Assembly (NCBI GenBank): GCA_938045615.1
Contig: CALIBC010000250.1
Location: 1 to 5,433, forward strand
Source: an uncultured Clostridia bacterium
GTDB lineage: Bacteria; Bacillota; Clostridia; Peptostreptococcales; Anaerovoracaceae
Length of the DNA stretch: 5,433 bases
Direction: 5' to 3'
How positions within the stretch are numbered: the stretch's first letter is position 1; every line of letters starts with the position of its first letter. This document shows positions 1-5,203 of the stretch, piece after piece. Under the pieces are notes generated by a model. The model ran no database searches. It was given only the letters and a program-made list of their open reading frames with translations, and was not told the DNA's origin. The translations under genes were made by a program, and so were the position numbers.

Positions 1-793
1 CCATTAAGTACTCGCGGATGGGGGCATTCGTCGGGCTGTCGGCCACGCCGCGGGAGGTGATGAAGGCCAGTAACCCGCCCTCGCGAAGGCAGTCAAGCCC
101 CTTGACGAAGAAGTAATTGTGGATGGCACGGGTGGCCTCCCGCTTCGCCGGGTCTTTACCCTTGCTGTACGCCCGATCGTAGATGGTGAAATTTCCGAAG
201 GGGATGTTACTTGCCACGAGATCGAACCGTCCGGCCTCGCGTGCCTCGATCTCTTCGAAGCCTTCGATGCGAACGGTTTGTCGCGGATTGTCAGCCGTGA
301 GGAGTCGCAAGATGCGCCCCGTCACGAGGTCTTTTTCAAACGAGACGACGTCCGTTTGTTCGCCCGCCAGCGCGCGGGAAAAGACACCCATCCCAGCCGA
401 TGGGTCGAGCATGCGGCGGAGAAGTAAACCGCTCATTCCAAGCCCCGCGGCGATGGCCCGAACGATGCGTTCGTCGGTGTAAAATGAAGTGAGTACGCTG
501 CTTTTGATGCCGTTCCATAGGCGTGTGGCATCGCTCTCCGAGGCGCCTTGGTTGATGATTTCGTGCAGTTCGCGAACGAGTGGAAATAGCTCATGCTCAG
601 CGCGCGGCCAGCGGTCGATGTCGGCCGGCTCAGTGGCCGGAAGGAGGACGCATTTGAGGCCGCCAAAGCCGTTGTATCGCCGCAGTGTCACCCGATCGCT
701 TTCCGACGGCGCGCGGCGCGTGTTTTCTAAGGTAAGCAGGGTGCGGACGGCATCGAGATTTGCCTGCAAAGCCTCTTTTTTGTGGTAGGTCAT
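1..793 (-). CDS. Large N6-adenine DNA methyltransferase (helicase-fused type of Bacteroidales mobile elements), N-terminal 264 codons
   Basis: Open from the ATG at 793-791 to the left edge without a stop; the gene continues outside the window. It begins MTYHKKEALQANLDA. Around residues 40-52 is the block YNGFGGLKCVLLP, a signature I recognise from the very long methylase/helicase proteins of Bacteroides conjugative elements. Methyltransferase motifs follow: LTSFYTDERIVRAI (101-114, motif X-like, as in HsdM-type enzymes), DPSAGMGVF (130-138, motif I, SAM binding), an acidic FEKD (152-155, motif II) and SNIPFG (195-200, motif IV, the catalytic N-x-P-F). This fits gamma-class N6-adenine methylation of DNA. 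Family members normally run to well over 1,000 residues, with an SNF2/helicase-like region after the methylase domain, which cannot be seen here. It would act on DNA in the cytoplasm; protection of transferred DNA from restriction is a plausible role, not shown. No Shine-Dalgarno or consensus Bacteroidetes promoter is visible upstream, where the 41-bp array lies. Its translation frame is clean, so I see no sign of decay. Confidence 0.88.
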   Translation of the reverse strand, partial: MTYHKKEALQANLDAVRTLLTLENTRRAPSESDRVTLRRYNGFGGLKCVLLPATEPADIDRWPRAEHELFPLVRELHEIINQGASESDATRLWNGIKSSVLTSFYTDERIVRAIAAGLGMSGLLLRRMLDPSAGMGVFSRALAGEQTDVVSFEKDLVTGRILRLLTADNPRQTVRIEGFEEIEAREAGRFDLVASNIPFGNFTIYDRAYSKGKDPAKREATRAIHNYFFVKGLDCLREGGLLAFITSRGVADSPTNAPIREYLM

Positions 794-820
794 GGTCTTA
801 AGGTGGAAATGAGGATTGGA

Positions 821-1135
821 ATATTAATCGATAAGGTTAATAGTTAACTTCATGCGACAGGATATTAAGTTGCAAGCTTTGCATTTAATTTCATGCGACA
901 GGATATTAAGTCACGAGATTGATGATTAATTTCATGCGACAGGATATTAAGTCGCAAGCTTGATAATTAACTTCATGCGACAGGATATTAGGTCGTAAGA
1001 TTGATAATTAACTTCATGCGACAGGATATTAAGTCATAAGCTTGCTGATTAACTTCATGTCACAGGATATTAGGTAACAAGTTTTGCGTTTAACTTCCCG
1101 TCGTAGAATCATAACTCGAAAGGTTAGCGGTTAAT
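821..1135. repeat. Tandem array of 41-bp units (seven units plus a partial eighth)
   Basis: Units start at 849, 890, 931, 972, 1013, 1054 and 1095, each exactly 41 bp apart with no indel. A partial degenerate unit occupies 821-848 in the same phase. The first 22 bp begin TTCATGCGAC and end ATATTAAGT; they are identical in units 1, 2, 3 and 5. Unit 4 has one change, unit 6 three, and unit 7 is heavily diverged. The last five bases, TTAAC or TTAAT, are kept in every unit, so the conserved block spans 27 bp across the unit junction. The remaining 14 bp vary, but keep the pattern AG-N-TT near their middle in all units; three of them carry AAGCTT. The period is not a multiple of three and stops occur, so the array is not coding. 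It is much richer in AT than the flanking genes. It fills the gap between the DUF4099 gene and the methyltransferase start. Function unknown; a binding-site array, iteron-like site or expression control region are options. Confidence 0.95.
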
Positions 1136-1143
1136 ATCCGCTA
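1125..1143 (-). terminator. Weak hairpin after the DUF4099/DUF3945 gene
   Basis: TAGCGG (1125-1130) and CCGCTA (1138-1143) form a 6-bp stem with a 7-base loop, 15 bases past the stop codon in the minus direction. The bases that follow on the minus strand (ACCTTTCG) hold only a three-base T run, so termination would be inefficient at best. Its left arm lies inside the diverged seventh repeat unit and the right arm just beyond it, so the hairpin may instead be a chance product of the array end. Confidence 0.3.
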
Positions 1144-1158
1144 TAAATAGGGGATGAT

Positions 1159-2226
1159 TTACCTGCCGATCCCCCGTTTCTGTGGTTTGTTTTCGGCCTT
1201 CCGAACGGCTGGAGCCTCTTTGGCAGACGATTTCAGGCGCTCTTTGTTCGATAGGGAGTCCTTGAAAATGAATTCGATGCCTCGCTTTTCAGCGTTTACC
1301 TGTAGCGTGGCGTCAAACGGTTTGCCGTGACGCGAAAGCATGCCCTCCACCTGCACGGGGCGTCCCTCGGTGAGCGCCCTGTGCTGCTCCTCGGAGAGCC
1401 GGACGCCCTTGATTTCGTTTGGGATCTGGACTCGGTCAGCCCGCAGTGAAACGAGTTCGTTTGTCAGCCGGTCGACGGACACATAAGCGCGGAATGGCTC
1501 GCCCTTCTTAGGGGTTAATTCGACAGTTCGTCCGAGGTTGCCCCAAGTGAGGAGTTGCTCCTTCTCTTCGGACGAAAACGTGTGCCCCATATAGGGGAAA
1601 TCGAGCTGCGGTTCTCGTCGCAACGTATGGATGTTGAGACTGAGGCGACCGTCTGTCCCTGTACGGAGAGCCAGCCGTGCTTCGGTATAAATCGTAGTGT
1701 CTCCGAAGGGCACAGCGAGGCTAATAAGCCCCGTTTTCTGCCAATTTAGCAGTCGATCTAAGTTCTCGCCCGCCTCGAGCTTCTCCCGACTCACGCCGAG
1801 GCGCTCCAGCTCCTTCCAATCCACCTTTTCCGGGTCGATGGCGGGCAGCTTTTGGGCCGGAGACTCATCCGAGCTGACGCGAATGCTGTCTAATGCAGCC
1901 TTATTTTGAGGTACATCACGCGCGGCGAGCATGCTCTTCAGTGCCTCCACCGACTCACCCACTCGATCGGCTACGACCCGATAAACGCCGAAATGCGTCG
2001 GGTCATTGAACTGTCGACGGAGGTTCGTCATGAAGTTCTTCAGCAGCCCATCGTTTTTCTTGAACACCAAGAAAGCCGCTCTGTTCTCCTCGGTTGGTTC
2101 TACGGTTTTGATCTTCCCTTTCTCGTCCTGCCCCGAAATAACGGACAGGCGGCCGGGATCAGTCGGCGATTTTGCTTCTCTCCGATCCTCCAGCACAAGG
2201 ACATAGCGATCCGAATTTTCTTCCAT
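1159..2226 (-). CDS. DUF4099/DUF3945 domain protein of Bacteroidales conjugative elements
   Basis: A complete 355-residue protein. The N-terminal part (about 30-100) resembles the family's usual opening: SGQDEKGKIKTVEPTEEN, then NFMTNLRRQFNDPTHFGVYRV. DUF4099 spans about 134-209 (VDWKELERLGVSREKLE, then a NLDRLLNWQKTGLI segment and an EARLALR strand). DUF3945-type sequence follows in two units: 211-262 (YMGHTFSSEEKEQLLTWGNLGRTVEL, broken here as GHTFSSEEKE then LGRTVEL) and 270-322 (NEIKGVRLSEEQ, EGMLSRHGKPFDA, EKRGIEFIF). The tail after 325 is lysine/arginine rich and looks disordered. No signal peptide or membrane segment, so cytoplasmic. The biochemical role of these domains is not known to me; family members sit in mobile-element modules near topoisomerase and methylase genes, and the methylase is next here. 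At 355 residues it is shorter than several relatives I recall, which carry further DUF3945 repeats. The ATG at 2226 is 4 bases after an inverted repeat and has no Shine-Dalgarno; the opening sequence resembles family N-termini, which supports this start. Confidence 0.88.
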   Translation of the reverse strand: MEENSDRYVLVLEDRREAKSPTDPGRLSVISGQDEKGKIKTVEPTEENRAAFLVFKKNDGLLKNFMTNLRRQFNDPTHFGVYRVVADRVGESVEALKSMLAARDVPQNKAALDSIRVSSDESPAQKLPAIDPEKVDWKELERLGVSREKLEAGENLDRLLNWQKTGLISLAVPFGDTTIYTEARLALRTGTDGRLSLNIHTLRREPQLDFPYMGHTFSSEEKEQLLTWGNLGRTVELTPKKGEPFRAYVSVDRLTNELVSLRADRVQIPNEIKGVRLSEEQHRALTEGRPVQVEGMLSRHGKPFDATLQVNAEKRGIEFIFKDSLSNKERLKSSAKEAPAVRKAENKPQKRGIGR

Positions 2227-2230
2227 AGTA

Positions 2231-2258
2231 GTATCTGATTTTAAGATGAAACAGATAC
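2231..2258. promoter_or_regulatory. Inverted repeat directly before the DUF4099/DUF3945 start codon
   Basis: GTATCTG (2231-2237) is repeated inverted as CAGATAC (2252-2258) with 14 bases between. The near arm ends 4 bases before the ATG (minus strand), so a hairpin in the mRNA would cover the ribosome-binding zone. As DNA, it could equally be an operator for a dimeric repressor. It lies just downstream, in transcription order, of the strong hairpin at 2263-2289. The arms are exact over 7 bp with a few further A-T pairs inside. The repeat is seen directly; the regulatory role is inferred. Confidence 0.45.
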
Positions 2259-2262
2259 GAAA

Positions 2263-2289
2263 ATAGCCACCCCGATCCGGGGTGGCTAT
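2263..2289 (-). terminator. Strong hairpin with T tract, terminator or leader attenuator
   Basis: ATAGCCACCCC (2263-2273) pairs perfectly with GGGGTGGCTAT (2279-2289). One further G-C pair inside makes a 12-bp stem with a 3-base loop. In the minus direction the 3' arm runs straight into TTTTCG, giving a short U tract; in the plus direction no U tract follows. It therefore suits termination of leftward transcription. It is about 200 bases past the stop of the barrel gene and 37 bases before the start of the DUF4099 gene. It may end the barrel transcript. If the DUF4099 promoter lies further upstream (to the right), it would act as an attenuator in the leader instead. Confidence 0.7.
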
Positions 2290-2405
2290 GCGGAATGACT
2301 CGGTGTGGCTTGGGAGGGAGAAGGCGGGAAAAGACGGGAATACAGTTGGCTGATTAGGTCATGATGTCATTGCAAGCGGTCGTCCTTTCGTACCCCCAAA
2401 TAATA

Positions 2406-2482
2406 TGTAGCCCATTTCCGAATCACAGGAAAGACCTATCCCGCAAGGTTGGACTCATTCCGAACTCAGAAATGGAGCTACA
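2406..2482 (-). repeat. 77-bp element bounded by 13/14-bp imperfect inverted repeats, just after the barrel gene
   Basis: The left end reads TGTAGCCCATTTC (2406-2418). The right end, reverse-complemented, reads TGTAGCTCCATTTC (2469-2482). They match apart from a single inserted base. A transcript would form a 13-bp stem with one bulge around an interior of about 50 bases. The right end starts 7 bases past the stop of the barrel gene, so it falls in the 3' untranslated region. Inside, two related direct copies (CATTTCCGAATCAC and CATTCCGAACTCAG on the plus strand) begin near 2413 and 2455. No T run follows the stem, so it is not a classic terminator. I see no target-site duplication outside the ends. 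The rest of the 2290-2489 gap holds no supported gene; a TATTATTTG near 2397-2405 (minus strand) is only a weak -7-like match. Confidence 0.6.
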
Positions 2483-2489
2483 AGTGAGT

Positions 2490-3203
2490 TCACTTAAGAT
2501 TATAGCCGACGGAGATGTTGAGCGTGTAGTTGCGCGCCGTGGCATTCGTGGCATTCGGATAGACCGGCAAGTGGTCGTGCACGTTGCGCAGTCCGAGCCG
2601 GTAGTCTAACCCTACAGCGAAGTGCCGATAGACGAATTCCACGTCAATCAGGGCGCCGAAATCTGTGCGATTAAACGCCTTGATGCTCCGCTCCGGGCGG
2701 ATCCCGTGCATGGTGCCGTTGAAGACGTAGCTCTTGAGAAACTCGTCAGGATAGACTAGGTTCATATCGCCGCCGAGGCCATAGCCCAAATATCCGCCGA
2801 GGCCAACGCTGAGGCGTGCCTTCTCATCAATCGATCGTTTGTAACGCACTTGCAGCGGGATGTCGAGGTAGTCCAGCCCGGCATTCATGTAGACGGGAGC
2901 GTTCGGCATAGGCCTGAAACCACTCCAATTTTCTTTGGGCCCAAGTTGCCCGTAGATCAGCCCGGAGCCTTTCCGCGCATAACCTACGCCAAGGCGAAAC
3001 CCGAAGGACGAGGGCAGGTAATATTCCGCCATCAGGCTAGCCGATGGCCCAGCCAGATATTCCTCCGAGTTCTCCTGTCCCAAATCCGAGATGGCCCACC
3101 CGACGCGTGCACCGAAATTCAACTGCGCCTTTGCAGGCGTTACTCCACAAATGGCCATCGCTGCGACGACCATCATTGCTGCTAAAATTCTTGCTGTGTT
3201 CAT
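2490..3203 (-). CDS. Outer-membrane beta-barrel protein (PorT-like family)
   Basis: A 237-residue protein. Residues 1-26 are a classic Sec signal peptide: MNTAR, a hydrophobic alanine-rich core, then PAKA followed by QLNFGARVGW, with cleavage likely after Ala26. The mature part (about 211 residues) begins with the LNFGARVGWAISDL strand. It then alternates short amphipathic strands with loops (ASLMAEYYLPSSFGFRLGVGYARKG split as ASLMAEYY and GFRLGVGYARKG; LDIPLQVRYK; LSVGLGGYLGYGLGG; FGALIDVEFVY; FAVGLDYRLGLRNV) and ends YTLNISVGYNLK, a typical final strand. The pattern and length fit the small outer-membrane barrels of the OMP_b-brl_2 type that are very common in Bacteroidetes. No enzymatic role can be assigned. 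Substrate and function are unknown; porin-like or structural roles are possible. It has its own candidate promoter and is separated by 212 bases from the TPR gene upstream, so it need not be in one operon with it. The start is fixed by the signal peptide; the bases before it are A-rich with no Shine-Dalgarno, as usual in this phylum. Confidence 0.87.
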   Translation of the reverse strand: MNTARILAAMMVVAAMAICGVTPAKAQLNFGARVGWAISDLGQENSEEYLAGPSASLMAEYYLPSSFGFRLGVGYARKGSGLIYGQLGPKENWSGFRPMPNAPVYMNAGLDYLDIPLQVRYKRSIDEKARLSVGLGGYLGYGLGGDMNLVYPDEFLKSYVFNGTMHGIRPERSIKAFNRTDFGALIDVEFVYRHFAVGLDYRLGLRNVHDHLPVYPNATNATARNYTLNISVGYNLK

Positions 3204-3230
3204 TGTTTATTGGGTTTGATATTACGGCGC

Positions 3231-3260
3231 CAAAACTGAAGATATAGCATGGAAAACAAG
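3231..3260 (-). promoter_or_regulatory. Candidate Bacteroidetes promoter for the barrel gene
   Basis: On the minus strand, CTTG (3260-3257) and CAGTTTTG (3238-3231) are separated by 18 bases. The second element matches the Bacteroidetes -7 consensus TAnnTTTG at all fixed positions but the first base. The first matches the -33 element only as TTG. The spacing equals that of the better promoter at 5141-5171. Transcription would begin roughly 20-25 bases before the ATG at 3203. Confidence 0.4.
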
Positions 3261-3415
3261 GGGAAAAGGGGCAAAAATCTCGTTACAAGCCGATGCTGAG
3301 TATCAGTCGGTTGCAAAAAAGTGCGTTACGCGGAGGCTTCTCATTTCCATCTTTATCAGCTGTTTAAGCGAGAATGAAAATCGAGGCCGTTTTGGGGGAC
3401 TTTTTGTCGCCGAAA

Positions 3416-5104
3416 TCAGTCCAAACTCCGCAGGAAGCGGGCCAGCGATTGCGCGCCATCTACCCCCAAAGCCTTACGGAGCCGGTAGCGCCACTGTCGC
3501 GCCGTCGTGTCGTCGGTCAGGCCGAGCAGGAAGGCCTCGACTTTGGTGTCGGTGTCGAAGAAAGAGAGTAGGCAATGTCGCTGGTAGGTGTCCCACTTTT
3601 CGGCGCCGATCTTTTCCGTGAAGAAGGCGTAGGCGCAGGGGTAGAGCGCTCGGATGTCTTTCTCCAAAGCCGACCAATCTCGGGCCGAGAGCGTTGTCTT
3701 TGAAGCTGCCCCTTGCTCTATCACGCGGACGATCTTTTTCCCGACGGATGAAGATCGGAGTATCTGCCCCTTCTTTTCCGCCAGGGCCTCCTCAAGGGCT
3801 TTGATCTTTTCCTCCTGCGCCCGGTAACGACTGGCCTCCGACTCCTGTCGCTCATCCAGCGTGCTTTTCATCTCATTCATCTGTACCGTAAGGAAGCGGA
3901 TCTCGTTCTCTTTTTGGCGAAGCGCCTCCTGCTGCCTGCGAATTCGGCGGTTTTTGGCGCGTCGGAACATCAGAAGCCCGATGGCCGCGCAGACCGAAAG
4001 GATGACAATCGCGAGTGTGCGATATAGAATGGCCACCTGTAGGCGGATGTTTTCGTTCTCCAGCTGCGACTTGTCATACCGCTGCTCCACCTCATACACA
4101 TTGATCCTGTTTTGCTCGGCATAGTGAGCGTCTACATAGTCTTTATACTGCTCCAAATAGTCAATCGCTTCAGTCAGGTTTCCTTCTGCTTTCTCGATCA
4201 GATATTGCAGCCGAAGAACATCCCCCTTGGTGCTTTCGGATATGGCTTTTTCGGCATACTCCCGTGCTTTTGCGTATTCTTTTTTCCTGATATAGACATC
4301 AGCCAAGGCCAGATAAGTAGGCCAAGGATCATTGGGGTTTATATGGGTCAATAGATGCGTTTCAGCCTCATCCAGCCTTCCCGTTTCACCATAAACGACT
4401 CCAAAATCGGCGGATATGGCACGAATGACGATAGAATCACCGGCCAAGCCGGCGATGGAATCCGCCTTTTGGAGTACGGAGAGCGCTTCGGTCGTTCGGC
4501 CCTCTTCCAAATAGCAATACACAGCATCTCTCAGCGCCAACGCCTGACTGCGTATGTTCCCAGATCGGGCATGAAATCCCGCGGCCTCGTTATATTTTTC
4601 GAACGCACGGTCATATAGTCCTTTTTCTAAATACAGATCAGCCAAATAGCTCGATAAATAGCCTGCCAGAGAATAATCGTCGGTCTTAGCAACGAATAAA
4701 AGTCCGTCTTTATACGTATTAACCGCAGCATCGTAATCGCCATCATCTTTTTGAGAGCGCCCGGTGTAGAGCCGGATCTCGGCCCGCTCCCGCGGCGTCC
4801 CTTTGCGATCGTAATAGGCCTGCGCTTTGAGCCATTGACGCGTAGAAATTGGGTTGTTCGCACGCTTCGCCTTCTGCTGCTCATCACGCACCCGCCCCAA
4901 CAACATGCACCAATGGGCATACGACTTTTCATTCATAAGATGGTGAGAACCTATGTTTTCCAGCATCGCCCGCGCACTGTCGGGGTTTTGCGCCATCATT
5001 TCCTCAGCCTGTTTCATCTCACGATTCGCACGATGGCTATCACACGAACTGAAGAAAAACACACTGATGAACACTCCTATCAATCCTATATATCTACAAG
5101 TCAT
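3416..5104 (-). CDS. Membrane-anchored TPR protein with coiled coil and C-terminal HTH-like domain, putative regulator
   Basis: A 562-residue protein from the chosen start. Residues 1-21 (MTCRYIGLIGVFISV, then FFFSSC) look like a lipoprotein signal with Cys21 at the SSC lipobox. About 110-320 is helical TPR-like repeat (for example DGDYDAAVNTYKDGL, KGLYDRAFEKYNEAA, EGRTTEALSVLQKAD, TGRLDEAETHLL, KKEYAKAREYAEKAI). A membrane helix lies at about 357-380 (LYRTLAIVILSVCAAIGLLMF), followed by a basic stop (RRAKNRR) and a charged coiled coil to about 447. The last 90 residues (LSARDW, ALYP, RHCLLSFFDT, AFLLGLTDDT, YRLRKALG) line up with the C-terminal HTH-like region of a large Bacteroidales family of TPR regulators, although the HTH is diverged. 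Topology would put the TPRs in the periplasm and the C-terminal domain in the cytoplasm. An envelope-sensing regulator is inferred; targets are unknown, with the barrel gene next door a candidate. The frame is open back to 5197, but the promoter at 5141-5171 lies inside that extension and the lipoprotein signal begins here. GGAAG sits 4 bases before this ATG; the ATG at 5113 is an alternative. Confidence 0.8.
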   Translation of the reverse strand: MTCRYIGLIGVFISVFFFSSCDSHRANREMKQAEEMMAQNPDSARAMLENIGSHHLMNEKSYAHWCMLLGRVRDEQQKAKRANNPISTRQWLKAQAYYDRKGTPRERAEIRLYTGRSQKDDGDYDAAVNTYKDGLLFVAKTDDYSLAGYLSSYLADLYLEKGLYDRAFEKYNEAAGFHARSGNIRSQALALRDAVYCYLEEGRTTEALSVLQKADSIAGLAGDSIVIRAISADFGVVYGETGRLDEAETHLLTHINPNDPWPTYLALADVYIRKKEYAKAREYAEKAISESTKGDVLRLQYLIEKAEGNLTEAIDYLEQYKDYVDAHYAEQNRINVYEVEQRYDKSQLENENIRLQVAILYRTLAIVILSVCAAIGLLMFRRAKNRRIRRQQEALRQKENEIRFLTVQMNEMKSTLDERQESEASRYRAQEEKIKALEEALAEKKGQILRSSSVGKKIVRVIEQGAASKTTLSARDWSALEKDIRALYPCAYAFFTEKIGAEKWDTYQRHCLLSFFDTDTKVEAFLLGLTDDTTARQWRYRLRKALGVDGAQSLARFLRSLD

Positions 5105-5140
5105 CACTTCCATTTGTATCTCGTTTTCGAAAAGAAGACG

Positions 5141-5171
5141 CGAAAGTAACAGTTTACCAAAAAAGACAAAA
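5141..5171 (-). promoter_or_regulatory. Bacteroidetes-type promoter for the TPR regulator gene
   Basis: On the minus strand TTTTG (5171-5167) is the -33 element and TACTTTCG (5148-5141) the -7 element, with 18 bases between. TACTTTCG differs from the TAnnTTTG consensus at one fixed base. The predicted transcript start, near 5134, leaves a leader of roughly 20-30 bases before the ATGs at 5113 and 5104. This placement is what argues against the longer reading frame beginning at 5197. Confidence 0.55.
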
Positions 5172-5203
5172 CGGAAGCTGCTGTGCATGTCCCGCACTCC
5201 ACC

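Noticed and set aside
119..788. Plus-strand and other-frame reading frames over the methyltransferase region
   Set aside because: They are shadows of the minus-strand methyltransferase frame, which alone carries the SAM-binding and catalytic motifs in order.
961..991. E. coli-like promoters in the array on the plus strand (TTGATA, 18 bases, GATATT)
   Set aside because: The Bacteroidetes primary sigma factor does not use this pattern, and no plus-strand gene follows the array. The match is a by-product of the AT-rich repeat.
849..1094. CRISPR array with 22-bp repeats and 19-bp spacers
   Set aside because: The spacers are too short and are clearly related to each other (shared AG-N-TT and TTAAC/TTAAT). 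There are no cas genes, and the end units decay as in an ordinary tandem repeat.
2361..2609. Small plus-strand gene in the gap after the barrel gene
   Set aside because: Nearly half of it overlaps the barrel coding sequence antisense. Its product has no recognisable features, and nothing upstream looks like a promoter.
3292..3312. Hairpin around CTGAGTATCAG between the TPR and barrel genes
   Set aside because: The stem is short with a bulge and is not followed by a T run in either direction, so neither a terminator nor an operator can be supported.
3315..3335. Terminator for the TPR gene at GCGTAACGC followed by a T run (minus strand)
   Set aside because: Only a 3-bp stem with a 3-base loop is possible, too weak despite the six T residues after it.
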